From positions 1 to 64,000 of the forward strand of contig NZ_AQOV01000001.1 in assembly GCF_000365425.1 (NCBI RefSeq): a DNA stretch of 64,000 bases, given 5' to 3'. Below the pieces are notes generated by a model, which was not told the origin of the DNA, made no database searches, and worked only from the letters and a program-made list of their open reading frames with translations. The position numbers and the translations under genes were made by a program. Origin of the DNA: Methylomonas sp. MK1 (lineage in GTDB: Bacteria > Pseudomonadota > Gammaproteobacteria > Methylococcales > Methylomonadaceae). Shown here piece after piece: positions 1-8,395 of this stretch (its first letter is position 1; every line of letters starts with the position of its first letter).

Positions 1-25
1 GCTTTGAGCGGTTCACAACATAAAG

Positions 26-44
26 CCCCCGGCTTTGCCGGGGG
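26..44. other. GC-rich perfect hairpin at the 5' end of the primase fragment
   Basis: An 8-bp perfect stem (26-33 with 37-44) closes a TTT loop. It is flanked by AAAG on the left and ATACTTT on the right, much like an intrinsic terminator. It lies directly before the Walker A motif of the primase reading frame, where coding sequence would be expected, and the frame has a TGA at 5-7. It may be a terminator or REP-like insertion that truncated the gene. Confidence 0.5.
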
Positions 45-856
45 ATACTTTACTCGCTGGGAACATGGGAGTGGGTAAGGATATGTTGTTAAACCCGCTG
101 CGGTACGGGCTTGGGGAAGCCAATATCTGTGAGCCGCCGGCGGGGGAATTGAAAGAGACATTCACCGATTATTTACACCATTCCAAGTTGGTTATTTTTC
201 AAGAAATTCAGATTTTCGAGGGGTTGAACCTTGAAAACAAATTAAAGCCCATGCTGGCATCGCCGCCCGAAATGTTGAGGGTTCGGTTGTTTGGTCGTGG
301 TTTTTACGAAACACCAAACATCGTTCAGGCCATCTTTATGAGCAACTACAAAGATGCTCTGCATATATCTGAAAACGATAGGCGATACTTTGCGGTGTGG
401 ACTGACGCGAAACCAATGCCAAAAGACTATTACGATCAATTAGGAGTCTGGCTTGATGGTGGTGGCAATGGTCTGGTGGTCCGTTGGTTGCTGGATCGAG
501 ACCTTAGCGACTTCAATCCCAAGCAACCAGCACCATTGACCCGGTTCAAATCAGAGCTGATCGGCACAAGCAAGTCACCGCTCAAACACCAGATTGAGGA
601 CATGATTGCTGCGGGCGATTATCCGTTCAACGTTGATTGTGTGCGGTCTATCGATGTGGCTAAAGCCATGCGCGATAAATACAGCGCCAAATCTATCGGG
701 GTGGTGATGGCTGAGCTCGGATGTTTGCCGATGATGTGTAAGCGCTCGACGGGCAAGCGCGAGAAGGTTGCCTTATTTGCGGTGCGGGATGTTGAGGAGT
801 GGCGGCAGCAGTCGGCCATCAAGTGGCTGGATGAGTATGACGCACGAAGAGATTAG
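35..856 (+). pseudogene. P4-type phage primase/superfamily 3 helicase, C-terminal part (DUF5906-like)
   Basis: The protein reads as the C-terminal ATPase domain of phage/plasmid primases of the DUF5906/P4 type. A Walker A motif (GNMGVGKD) begins at about residue 9. A Walker B-like LVIFQEIQ follows near residue 55, and a sensor-like FMSN lies near residue 102. The C-terminus is a winged-helix-like tail. Such proteins unwind and prime element DNA in the cytoplasm and normally run to 600-900 residues with an N-terminal primase domain. Here the only start is a TTG at 35, and an in-frame TGA sits at 5-7. The upstream residues after that stop still resemble the family, so a frameshift, a stop mutation or an insertion at the hairpin (26-44) has probably cut the gene. 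A full upstream gene joined by a frameshift outside the window cannot be excluded. Confidence 0.75.
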
Positions 857-894
857 TCACCATGTGCCCATATTTATTATTGTCAACGGGACAG

Positions 895-1142
895 ATAACG
901 GGACGCGCTCAGACCTTGCTATCCGTGGGCTGAGGGACCATGTGTCCCCTTGTCCCCTTATTTTTCACACATGTTAGAGATATAGAGAGTAACGGTAATA
1001 ACAGGACACTTATGCAAACACACGAAAGAAAGCAGTATCAAAAAAACCAGGGGACAAGGGGACGGATTGCCGCCAAAGCCACTCACCACGCGGCTTGCAG
1101 CCGTCCCCTTGTTGAAAAAATACGAGTAATCCGTCCCGTTAT
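895..1142. repeat. Nested inverted repeats with GGGAC/GTCCC cores
   Basis: Three perfect inverted pairs are visible. An 11-mer at 895-905 (ATAACGGGACG) pairs with 1132-1142. A 15-mer at 944-958 pairs with 1049-1063. A 10-mer at 1057-1066 (AAGGGGACGG) pairs with 1101-1110. The second and third pairs share the strand at 1057-1063, so two alternative folds are possible. This could be an origin bound by the neighbouring primase/helicase, or a regulatory cruciform. The function is inferred from position only. Confidence 0.7.
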
Positions 1143-1569
1143 CTTGGACTGCTGTCCAGGAGGGGCGGGTGAAAAGTCAAAAGCAACCCCAGCCTAGACC
1201 GATAGCAATTAGTTTCTTGCAGGCGCGCGAGTTTTGGGAGGGGGGTATAGCAATGGGGGAGGGGGGGTGAAAAGTCGTGTGGTTCGTTACCCGTGACCCG
1301 TTAGCCAGCTAAATTTTTATTTAGGATTTTTTGAATAGAAAAAGCCCATTATGTTATTGATATTATTAAGGAAAGATAAGCGTGCATATTTTGCCTATAT
1401 CTTTCTGTTATCGGCAATCCAGCGTGTTAGATTGGCATCAACCTCTACCGGAGTGATTCCGGTAAGGCTAGCGAACCAGTGAGATGCTGGCCGCGATCAG
1501 ACAAACCTTCTGCTGCGAGATGCAGCAACAGCACATGTCAATCGTATTTTTTAAACCACGATTTTAATC

Positions 1570-1590
1570 GACGGCTTTCTGTCGTCTTTT
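1570..1590 (+). terminator. Terminator-like hairpin just before the head protease
   Basis: A 6-bp stem with one G-T pair (1570-1575 with 1581-1586) encloses a TTTCT loop and is followed by TTTT. It lies 14 bases before the ATG at 1605. It argues that the protease starts at 1605 rather than at the open frame's beginning at 1479. It may be an attenuator. Confidence 0.4.
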
Positions 1591-1604
1591 GTGCGAGAAA
1601 ACCT

Positions 1605-2390
1605 ATGAAGAATTGGTACAACACTAAAAATCTAACGGCCACGACCGCCAAAATCTCTATTCACAACGAGATTGGCTATGGTGGTATTTCCGCGTCCGAA
1701 TTCATCAACGAAATACAGGCGCTAGGCAATGTGACCACTATCGAGCTGCATATTCACAGCCCGGGCGGCAACTTGCTGGACGGCTTGGCAATTTACTCCA
1801 CATTGCGAAATCACCCCGCCAAAGTGCTGGGCCACGTCGATGGCTTGGCGGCCAGCGCGGCCTCAATTATTTTGATGGCCGCTGACCGGATCACCATGCC
1901 GGAAGATGCTTACCTCATGATCCACAACGCCCAAGGCGGTGCCTTCGGCGACGCGGCGGAACTGCGCGACATGGCCGCATTAATGGAAAAGCTCCAGGGC
2001 AGTGCCGCCGACATCTATGTGCGGCGCACCGGCCTGGACCGCCAGACCATTCTTGACATGATGGCCAAAGAGAGCTGGTTATCAGCAACAGAAGCTAAGA
2101 CGTTAGGCTTCTGCGATGAGGTTATAGGCCGGGTTGGCTTGGCAGCCAAATCCCGGCCCTTTGACCACCGCTTCAAGATGTCGCCCATGAGTGAGCCGGA
2201 CTTCGATGAAGTGGAGAATGAGCGAGACTTTGAGCGACTGCTTCGAGACTTGCATTTCACCAAGCGTGAAGCAACCGCCTTTGTGAGCAGATTGAAAAAC
2301 GTGGTCAATCGTCAAGCAGTCGACAACGCCGACGACGAAATTGTGGAGCGATTGGAAAATTTAAAAATACCCAAATCGATCCTCAACTAA
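1605..2390 (+). CDS. ClpP-like (S14) phage prohead maturation protease
   Basis: This 261-residue protein has the ClpP/crotonase fold of phage head-maturation proteases, which cleave scaffold or capsid precursors during assembly. The family landmarks are clear. The HSPGGN oxyanion strand is near residue 51. The nucleophile Ser84 lies in GLAASAAS, and the catalytic His107 in MIHNAQGG. The position of the third catalytic residue before WLSATEA is a Glu rather than ClpP's Asp, as often seen in phage members. The C-terminal 75 residues are charged and may be a scaffold-like tail. The frame is open from 1479, but ATG 1605 fits the family's N-terminus and avoids the hairpin at 1570. The major capsid gene follows 25 bases later, the usual order in HK97-type head modules. 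Confidence 0.88.
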   Translation: MKNWYNTKNLTATTAKISIHNEIGYGGISASEFINEIQALGNVTTIELHIHSPGGNLLDGLAIYSTLRNHPAKVLGHVDGLAASAASIILMAADRITMPEDAYLMIHNAQGGAFGDAAELRDMAALMEKLQGSAADIYVRRTGLDRQTILDMMAKESWLSATEAKTLGFCDEVIGRVGLAAKSRPFDHRFKMSPMSEPDFDEVENERDFERLLRDLHFTKREATAFVSRLKNVVNRQAVDNADDEIVERLENLKIPKSILN

Positions 2391-2415
2391 ACAAATTTTT
2401 TACAGGAATTATTTT

Positions 2416-3753
2416 ATGAAGACTTTTAAATTTATCGGCCTTTGCATGGCTTCCTTTGGATTGCTAATCCTGGCGTTCAATGTCGGTGCCGCACCTCATG
2501 AGGTCGCCGCTGGACTGTCCGGACTGGCCTCGCTGGATCATAGCCCGTTATTCACTGGCTTGCTGATGGCGGGCACGGTCGGCAACTCCGACGCGGTTAT
2601 GAAAATGCTAGACGGCGTGGAAAAATCGATTGCTGACTTCCAAATGAAAGCCCAGCGCGAGCTTCAGGAATCTGGTCGGGTCTCTACCGAAACTAAAAAT
2701 GCACTAGATGATGTCCAGTTGAGGCAGCGCGAGTTTGCTGACAGGATGTTAATGTTAGAGCAAAAAGGCGTAGCCAGTGCCGATGGCGGCAGTTTTAGCG
2801 GGCGTTCTCAAGGTTGGGGCGGTCAAATCATTAACAACGCTGCCTTTAACGAGATGATGCGCGGGGGCCGGGCGCGTGCGAAATTCGATATTCAGAATAA
2901 CACGTTAACCGGGAGCGGTAATATTGGCGGCGTCGACCGTCGCCCCGGCATGGTGCCGGGGGCCTTTGCGCCGCTGCGCGTTGAGGATTTATTCCAGCAT
3001 TTTCCGACAGATTCGCCGTTGATTGAATACAGCCGTGAGAACGTGTTCACCAATGCCGCAGCAGAGACCGCTGAAGGGGGATCGGCGAGTGAATCTAGCT
3101 TAACTGTCACCCTGGTTCAACAACCCGTATCGAGCGTCACGCATTTTATGAAGGTCAGCAAACAACTGGCCGCGGATAACGCCCTCATGGCCGCGTACAT
3201 CAACGCCCGCCTGATGTACGGCGTTCAACGCCGTGTTGATGCACAAATTGTGAACGGTAACGGTACGGCGCCGAATATGAGCGGGTTGCTGCAAACTGGG
3301 AATTTCAGCGCGCACGGCTACACCGCCGCACAGGTCGGCACGCCGTTGCCAAAGCATCGCTTAATCCGCAAGGTGATTGCAGATTTGCGCTCAGCGGGCT
3401 ATACGCCGAGCGCCATATTGCTTAATCCGGCGGACTGGCTAGCGTTTGACTTAGATCTGTTGTCCTCCACGCCAGCGGCTGTCAGCTCAAGTGATATTGC
3501 CAATGGCTTCCAGCAGATGTTGTTCGGTGTGCCGGTCGTAGAGACAAGCTCCGTGACAATCGATACCTTCGCGGTTCTTGATGCCTTAGCCGCTGCGTCG
3601 ATCTTTGATCGGCAGGATGTAGGGATTGAAGTGTCAGATAGCGATGGCGACAACTTCACCAAGGGCTTGCTTACTGTGAAAGCCGAGCGCCGCCTGGCGC
3701 TTGCTATCGAGCAAACAGGTGCGATTCGCGGCGGTGATTTAACACCAGCGTAA
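2416..3753 (+). CDS. HK97-fold phage major capsid protein with a hydrophobic N-terminus
   Basis: The 445-residue product resembles HK97-type major capsid proteins. A coiled-coil delta-like domain covers about residues 60-118 and a glycine-rich linker about 120-140. The shell domain follows, with typical strands such as SSVTHFMKVSKQLAADN, ILLNPADW and FGVPVVETSSV. Its role is to form the element's capsid, probably after processing by the adjacent protease. The N-terminus is odd. Residues 1-26 look like a signal or membrane segment (Lys-rich start, then GLLILAFNVGAA), which is unusual for a cytoplasmic capsid subunit. The start at 2416 has an AGGA eight bases upstream, so it looks genuine, although a later Met (about residue 52) is possible. 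Maturation could remove the segment. Confidence 0.88.
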   Translation: MKTFKFIGLCMASFGLLILAFNVGAAPHEVAAGLSGLASLDHSPLFTGLLMAGTVGNSDAVMKMLDGVEKSIADFQMKAQRELQESGRVSTETKNALDDVQLRQREFADRMLMLEQKGVASADGGSFSGRSQGWGGQIINNAAFNEMMRGGRARAKFDIQNNTLTGSGNIGGVDRRPGMVPGAFAPLRVEDLFQHFPTDSPLIEYSRENVFTNAAAETAEGGSASESSLTVTLVQQPVSSVTHFMKVSKQLAADNALMAAYINARLMYGVQRRVDAQIVNGNGTAPNMSGLLQTGNFSAHGYTAAQVGTPLPKHRLIRKVIADLRSAGYTPSAILLNPADWLAFDLDLLSSTPAAVSSSDIANGFQQMLFGVPVVETSSVTIDTFAVLDALAAASIFDRQDVGIEVSDSDGDNFTKGLLTVKAERRLALAIEQTGAIRGGDLTPA

Positions 3754-3815
3754 TCAACTCCCAACCGGGTTATGGCTTAGGTCGTAGCCCGGCCATTAAT
3801 GGATGGAGAGCTAAT

Positions 3816-4313
3816 ATGAAATTCTTAGAAAGTATCCTGAAAAAATCGCGAATTATCGATGAGCTGTTTCAGAACGATTTGCAAGAACGCTCGGACGACA
3901 GACAGGCTTGTGCTGAAAAAATCCAGAGTTTATCCAAAGCGTTGCGTGATTTGCCAACCGATCAGCTTGCGCAAGCCGAGAAAGAGGTTGCCGAATCGAC
4001 GCTTAAACTAGCGCAAGCCCAGCGCAAATATAGTGAGCTGGCCACGGAGATCGAAGGCAGAAGGCGCAAACTGTTGGCCACTATTCAGGCCGAGGAACAA
4101 AAGCTACAGCAGTTGAAACCCCTGATCATCCAACAGGCCGTCAATAATCTGCATGAACGGGTACAGTCTGCCGGTCCGTTAACGCCCAATAAAACGGGCC
4201 TGCTCAACGGCATATATGAAGAATTGCGCGCCTTGCCCCTGGTTGTCGATGACAAACGATTGCTTTCATGTATTGCCGATATTGACGGCCGCATCCAAGC
4301 GATTTTTAGCTAA
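3816..4313 (+). CDS. Coiled-coil phage protein of unknown function
   Basis: This 165-residue protein is strongly charged and predicted helical. Long heptad-like stretches between about residues 20 and 110 are rich in Ala, Glu, Gln and Lys. No enzyme motif is seen. It has a good ribosome site (GGAGAG nine bases before the ATG). It sits between the major capsid gene and small genes leading to the tape measure, a place where head-tail joining or scaffold-like proteins usually occur. Its function is not recognised; a structural or scaffolding role is only an inference from position. Confidence 0.7.
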   Translation: MKFLESILKKSRIIDELFQNDLQERSDDRQACAEKIQSLSKALRDLPTDQLAQAEKEVAESTLKLAQAQRKYSELATEIEGRRRKLLATIQAEEQKLQQLKPLIIQQAVNNLHERVQSAGPLTPNKTGLLNGIYEELRALPLVVDDKRLLSCIADIDGRIQAIFS

Positions 4314-4505
4314 ATGCGCCAGTCCAACAAACTCGCTGGCGATCATATCAAAAGCGAGCTAATTCACTTTGGCGTTATTGACAGGCCACCCTGGCAGCGA
4401 GCCGGATTCTTTACCTATGGCGACTATTGGCTGAGCAGACAAATGCTAAAGACATTAAATCACGCGCAAGGGCGGGCATGTCAGCCACGCTTAGCCAATG
4501 GTTAA
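4314..4505 (+). CDS. Small phage-element protein, unknown
   Basis: The 63-residue frame begins with an ATG immediately after the TAA of the preceding coiled-coil gene, suggesting coupled translation. It is basic, with aromatic residues in its middle (WQRAGFFTYGDYWL), and has no recognisable domain. It fills the gap between two better-supported genes on the same strand. It could be a chance frame, so confidence is moderate. Confidence 0.45.
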   Translation: MRQSNKLAGDHIKSELIHFGVIDRPPWQRAGFFTYGDYWLSRQMLKTLNHAQGRACQPRLANG

Positions 4506-4526
4506 GCGTTAACCGAGGATTATGTT

Positions 4527-4844
4527 ATGAAAAAAATGGGATTTTCCATTACCACTGCCGAAGGGCATTTTTTGACGCGCTGCGAGCTTAGGCAGGAAGG
4601 CCAAGGCATCTATCTGGACACAACATTTGAAAAGGATGTTGTGAAAAGCGTAACGGTGCGAAAGCTAAAAGAATTAGCCGAAATTAAGCAGAAACTTGAA
4701 GCCGCTCATCCCGAGATAAAACTTTGGGCGGTCGAGTTATTTAAAGATCAAGGCAAAGCGTTCTGCCGGTCGGCAACGAGCGACGCGCCACCTTGGTTTA
4801 AAACCCAACACGAACGGAACGGCCGCTTGTATTCAGTCCAGTAG
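4527..4844 (+). CDS. Small phage-element protein, unknown
   Basis: This 105-residue protein starts after a GAGGAT ribosome site seven bases upstream. It ends 17 bases before the tape-measure gene. The N-terminal half looks beta-rich and the centre helical and charged (about residues 45-65). No family is recognised. In tailed phages, genes directly before the tape measure often encode tail assembly chaperones or tail tube proteins, but this one is too short for a tube protein and shows no typical motif. Confidence 0.6.
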   Translation: MKKMGFSITTAEGHFLTRCELRQEGQGIYLDTTFEKDVVKSVTVRKLKELAEIKQKLEAAHPEIKLWAVELFKDQGKAFCRSATSDAPPWFKTQHERNGRLYSVQ

Positions 4845-4861
4845 CTGACAGGAGAATTATC

Positions 4862-6511
4862 ATGTCAAAAGATTTCGATTTAAAAGCAGTTATCAGAATG
4901 GTAGATCAGATGTCACCAGCGCTGAAAAACATCACCAAAAACCTTAATGTATTCAAAAGACAGTTAAGAGTTGTCGGCGATGGTGCGCCGATGTTTGGCG
5001 CGGGTTTTGCCGCGTCGATGGCGGTACCGGCCAAAGCGTTTATGGATTTAGAGAATTCCGCAGCCTACCTGCAAAACACCTTGATGGATAAGAACGGGAG
5101 TATCCCGGCGGTATTCCAGAAAATCAGCGAGGAAGCGATAAAGCTGGGAACTCAGTTACCCGGAACAACAGCCGACTTTTACGCGATGTCGTCAACACTA
5201 AAAGCCTTTGGCGTGAATGCTGACTCTATCGCCAATGGCGTATTGAGGGCCACTTCATACCTTGGCGTCGTTGGCAAAGACATCAATGTGACTTATGACA
5301 GTGCGGCGGAATCAATGGGTAAGCTCAGCCGGGCGTTTAACATTGCCGACAGTGATATGGTGCCGTTTGCCGATTCTATTCAAAGGGTGTTGTTCAACGG
5401 CACCAAGCTGGATGAATTGCAATATGCCATGTCCCGTGTCTCTGGCCCGTTGAAAGTCGCTGGTGAAGAAGGCCTAAAGGCGGCAAACCAAATGCTGCCG
5501 TTGGTCTCGGTCTTTACCAGCACGGGTATTTCAGGTGAAGAGGCCGGTACCGGCATTCGTGAGATTATCAACCAGGCCACCAAGCTGAATAAATTCTCCG
5601 GCATTCCAAAGCTGATTGCCGACCTGGATAAAATAAACCACCTACCGAGCAAGCTACGCTTTGCGAAATTGGAAAACCTGTTCGGCAAGGAGCACGCCAG
5701 CAAAGCCGCGCTGATCACCCTGGAAAGCTATAACCGGCAAGTGCAGGCGATGGCCAACCAAGGCAGTCTGATGGACAAAATAGCCAACTCCGCCGGCACG
5801 CTCACTAACAAGGTGGAGACAGCCGGCGGTACCTGGTCAAATTTCATGGCGAAATTCGGCAGCCAGTATGCGCCGGAACTCAAGGCGGCCGCCGATTCCG
5901 TCAACCGTATATCGGAAAATCTCACCGGCTTTATTGATCAAAACGGGCCGGCGGTGATGACAGCAGCGAAGATGGCCGGCGCCTTTGTCGGCTTGAAAGT
6001 TGCGGCCTGGGGTTTGGCGGGCGGTATCGGCGCAATAACGGCGGCCATGAAGTTAAACCCGTTGATGTTGCTGGCACAAGCGGCCATCGTCGCGGCGCCG
6101 TTGATAATCGATAATTGGGATAGTATCGTCAACCGGCTTAAGGAGGGATTCGGCAAGATCAAGGATTTTTTCCAGCCGCTAATCGATATGTTCAAATATA
6201 TCGGTAACTGGGTTTCGAACGATCCGCTGTTAAAACTGGTTGGCAGCGTGCCCATGTTCTTGGGTAAATCGGTTGCCTCGTTGTTGCCTGATTTCTCGGG
6301 GGTTCAATTACCCAGCGGCGAAGGCATGCGGGCACCGGGCTACCAAAAAAATATTGTTGGGTCGGTGAAAGGCGGGGTTGATGTCAATGTCCGGTTCGAC
6401 AATTCACCCGCAACGATGCGAGTGGCTCCGAGTAAAACTCATGGGCCGGTTCGGTCGAATGTGGATGTGGGCTATGGGTTTACCCATGCTATGTATCTAG
6501 GCATGCCGTAA
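4862..6511 (+). CDS. Tail tape-measure protein, TP901 type (short)
   Basis: The 549-residue protein resembles the TP901 family of tail tape-measure proteins, which set tail length and help DNA entry. Seen features include an N-terminal helical region with a hydrophobic stretch (about residues 40-55), a long alanine- and lysine-rich helical body, and two hydrophobic helices near residues 365-420. The C-terminal tail (VDVNVRFDN ... VDVGYGFTHAM) is like Mu-type tape measures. It has a strong ribosome site (ACAGGAGA). Many tape measures exceed 700 residues, so a tail built on this one would be short. No tail tube, baseplate or fibre gene follows; a terminator does. This makes it the last gene of the element. 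Confidence 0.8.
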   Translation: MSKDFDLKAVIRMVDQMSPALKNITKNLNVFKRQLRVVGDGAPMFGAGFAASMAVPAKAFMDLENSAAYLQNTLMDKNGSIPAVFQKISEEAIKLGTQLPGTTADFYAMSSTLKAFGVNADSIANGVLRATSYLGVVGKDINVTYDSAAESMGKLSRAFNIADSDMVPFADSIQRVLFNGTKLDELQYAMSRVSGPLKVAGEEGLKAANQMLPLVSVFTSTGISGEEAGTGIREIINQATKLNKFSGIPKLIADLDKINHLPSKLRFAKLENLFGKEHASKAALITLESYNRQVQAMANQGSLMDKIANSAGTLTNKVETAGGTWSNFMAKFGSQYAPELKAAADSVNRISENLTGFIDQNGPAVMTAAKMAGAFVGLKVAAWGLAGGIGAITAAMKLNPLMLLAQAAIVAAPLIIDNWDSIVNRLKEGFGKIKDFFQPLIDMFKYIGNWVSNDPLLKLVGSVPMFLGKSVASLLPDFSGVQLPSGEGMRAPGYQKNIVGSVKGGVDVNVRFDNSPATMRVAPSKTHGPVRSNVDVGYGFTHAMYLGMP

Positions 6512-6531
6512 CTTGATCGGTTAGCCGGATC

Positions 6532-6567
6532 AAAAGCCGCCTGGCAGTAATGCAGGCGGCTTTTTTT
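6532..6567 (+). terminator. Intrinsic terminator after the tape-measure gene
   Basis: An 11-bp GC-rich stem (AAAGCCGCCTG with its complement) has a nine-base loop and is followed by seven T residues. It lies 20 bases after the tape-measure stop and ends the element's plus-strand operon. Confidence 0.9.
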
Positions 6568-6609
6568 GGCACTATAGACCATCGGTTTTTTTGCCCGAGG
6601 GCGCAAGGC

Positions 6610-6630
6610 AGGGCACATATTAGGGCACAT
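6610..6630. repeat. Direct repeats beside the attachment site
   Basis: AGGGCACAT occurs twice with 12-base spacing (6610-6618 and 6622-6630). Related CACA-containing words occur further right (about 6635-6660 and 6711-6727). Short direct repeats next to a tRNA-derived junction resemble arm-type sites for integrase or excisionase. This role is an inference. Confidence 0.4.
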
Positions 6631-6745
6631 TCAGACACAAACCAAACGCATCGAAACACGCTTGACCTTCGGGCAATTTCTGTTATCCTTTTGATCCATA
6701 GGACGTTTCAGCGTGTCCCGATGTGTTCGCCTGTTATTGGTTGGC

Positions 6746-6791
<46 letters not shown>

Positions 6792-6799
6792 GACAAATC

Positions 6800-6832
6800 A
6801 AAGGCTTAGGTTTAACGACCTAGGCCTTTTTT
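6800..6832 (+). terminator. Intrinsic terminator of the displaced tRNA
   Basis: An 11-bp stem with one G-T pair (AAGGCTTAGGT with ACCTAGGCCTT) and a short loop is followed by a T run. It lies eight bases after the tRNA fragment, as a normal tRNA terminator would. This supports the view that the fragment and its downstream flank are the original chromosomal tRNA 3' region. Confidence 0.85.
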
Positions 6833-6978
6833 GTTGCTTGTACGTTTCATGTAACCCAGTTAGAACGTCCAAGCACTTCTTCACCGTCGATCCAACAGCA
6901 AACTTATATCGAACGATACGGACTACAACGCCGGTCAACCGTTTTAGCTTGATGAGGCATCATTGCGTTGCAATACCT

Positions 6979-7302
6979 TTATTCCTGATTTTCTTCTTGC
7001 GTCTCGGTTATCGTTGGCTCGGTTGCATAGTCTTTAGAATCGACATCAGTTTGCTCGCATTTGCCCTTCAATAATTCGATAGCACCGGGCCAGCAAGATG
7101 CCTCAACATAAGACTTTGCATACCAAAGAAAGGCCACGCCCGAGCAGTCTTCATGAACAATCTTGGCTGGAACGCTGACGTCATCGTCATAAACTCTTTC
7201 CACTTTGCAAAAGTAAACAGGTTCGCACCAGGCTGTATTCGTTGTCAGAGATAAAAGGGCCAGAGCAGATATTTTTTTAAGAAATGTCATCTTTTTATCC
7301 AA
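6979..7302 (-). CDS. Small secreted protein, unknown
   Basis: The 107-residue protein has a clear signal peptide: a lysine-rich start, then LKKISALALLSLTTNTAWC. The mature part of about 80 residues has several cysteines (including CKVE, EDCSG, SCWPG and GKCEQ) that could form disulfides in the periplasm. The acidic tail ends in TETQEENQE. The start may instead be the Met at residue 5. No ribosome site is obvious. No family is recognised. It lies just outside the integrated element and may be old chromosomal sequence. Confidence 0.55.
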   Translation of the reverse strand: MDKKMTFLKKISALALLSLTTNTAWCEPVYFCKVERVYDDDVSVPAKIVHEDCSGVAFLWYAKSYVEASCWPGAIELLKGKCEQTDVDSKDYATEPTITETQEENQE

Positions 7303-7520
7303 AAATGCTAAAGAGTAGTTTCAATATTCGGCTTTACCATGTTCAAAGTCAAAATTTACATCTGATTTTTTACGCAAAATACCGAATATTCAGGGAAGGC
7401 AACTTCTAAGAACTAAAGGAAACGCTATTCTCCGAGAAACCCAGAAGGTCAGAGACTTCTTCCTGACTATGGCATAATTCAGCAGCGATGGCTTCTCGTC
7501 GCGACAAACAGGAAATATAA

Positions 7521-7805
7521 ATGTATTCGTCAGATGATGAAATCGGCATTATTACTGCCTTTGTAGAGCAATTGGAAGAGCAGTCGATCCCGCGCGCGTT
7601 GGCCGTTAAAAAAAGAGTGGAAGATGGTGATACGTTGAACGAGATTGAAATCATGCATTTTGAACAAATGCTTTCAGAAGCCAGCACCATGATGCCTCTC
7701 CTAAAGCATCACCCTGAATACCAAAAATTGATCGCTGAATTAGCCAACTTGTACAACGAAATTTCGGAACGCGCCTTACATAACCAGATGAACGTCAAAA
7801 CTTAA
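7521..7805 (+). CDS. Small helical acidic protein, unknown
   Basis: The 94-residue protein is acidic and predicted all-helical, with no cysteine or signal peptide. An AGGAA lies eight bases before the ATG. A terminator follows at 7864. The opposite-strand frame over the same bases has no ribosome site and looks like a shadow. No domain is recognised. The length and charge recall small regulatory or chaperone-like proteins, but nothing specific supports that. Confidence 0.65.
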   Translation: MYSSDDEIGIITAFVEQLEEQSIPRALAVKKRVEDGDTLNEIEIMHFEQMLSEASTMMPLLKHHPEYQKLIAELANLYNEISERALHNQMNVKT

Positions 7806-7863
7806 AAAGCCGGCGCTCTAAGTTTGGATAAGGTGCCAGTTGGGTGCTGGATATAGGCACAAA

Positions 7864-7885
7864 AAAGCCGGGCGTACCCGGCTTT
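7864..7885. terminator. Bidirectional terminator between two convergent small genes
   Basis: A 9-bp stem (AAAGCCGGG with CCCGGCTTT) with a CGTA loop has an A run on the left and T residues on the right. It sits between the plus-strand gene ending at 7805 and the minus-strand gene ending at 7913, and can serve both. Confidence 0.8.
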
Positions 7886-7912
7886 ATGGAATTTCAGCGC
7901 TATAAACAGCTG

Positions 7913-8152
7913 CTATTCAAAAGAAACTTCTTCCAGACTGGCCAAACAGCCTAGTCCTCTGGCAAATTCCTGTAACTCGCTCGCCATATGAAAATTAATG
8001 ATGGAGTTCGTCTTTAAGTCGACAACCGCGTACTCGACAATCGGGTCGTTGCTCTGCAATCTGGGCTTGTACTTTAATAGTTTTTTTGACTCTTTAGCCA
8101 GCTTACGATTAAGCCGAGCCGTTAGCGCGCGAATTGATACCAACTTTTTCAT
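7913..8152 (-). CDS. Small basic N-terminal protein, unknown
   Basis: This 79-residue protein starts at the ATG with GGAG seven bases upstream; a TTG two codons earlier is possible. The N-terminal third is rich in Lys and Arg (about residues 1-32) and may bind nucleic acid. The C-terminal part looks like a small alpha/beta fold (YAVVDLKTNSIINF). It has its own promoter-sized gap upstream and a shared terminator. No family is recognised. Confidence 0.6.
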   Translation of the reverse strand: MKKLVSIRALTARLNRKLAKESKKLLKYKPRLQSNDPIVEYAVVDLKTNSIINFHMASELQEFARGLGCLASLEEVSFE

Positions 8153-8395
8153 ATCCAATCTCCATGCGTTAAAACAGAAAAGTCAGTATAAGTGATTTTG
8201 ACGGTTTTATGACAATGCCAAACAAAAAGCCTGAGACCTTTCGCACAATGTGCTGGATTGTTCAGCTTTGCCTATGACCAGAATCCGCCGAGAAGATTAA
8301 ATTGGCGAGCAAGAGCAAAGCACCGCTAATATAGGCAGGATGTTGTTTGTCTTAAATCCGGCGGAGCCGCTTCCGCGCTAACCACGAGGGCTGAT

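Larger units (their letters stand above)
857..1604. other. Non-coding region of the phage-like element
   Basis: About 750 bases separate the primase from the head protease. The left part holds a nested set of inverted GGGAC-type repeats (895-1142). The middle has a purine-rich tract with long G runs (about 1235-1268) and an AT-rich stretch (about 1310-1400). The right end has a terminator-like hairpin (1570-1590). The open frames here, such as 940-1197, are made mostly of the repeats and look non-coding. The arrangement suggests a replication or control region. Confidence 0.55.

Noticed and set aside
940..1197. Plus-strand frame of 85 codons in the phage control region
   Set aside because: It is made mostly of the inverted repeats and the protein shows no recognisable pattern, so it is not called as a gene.
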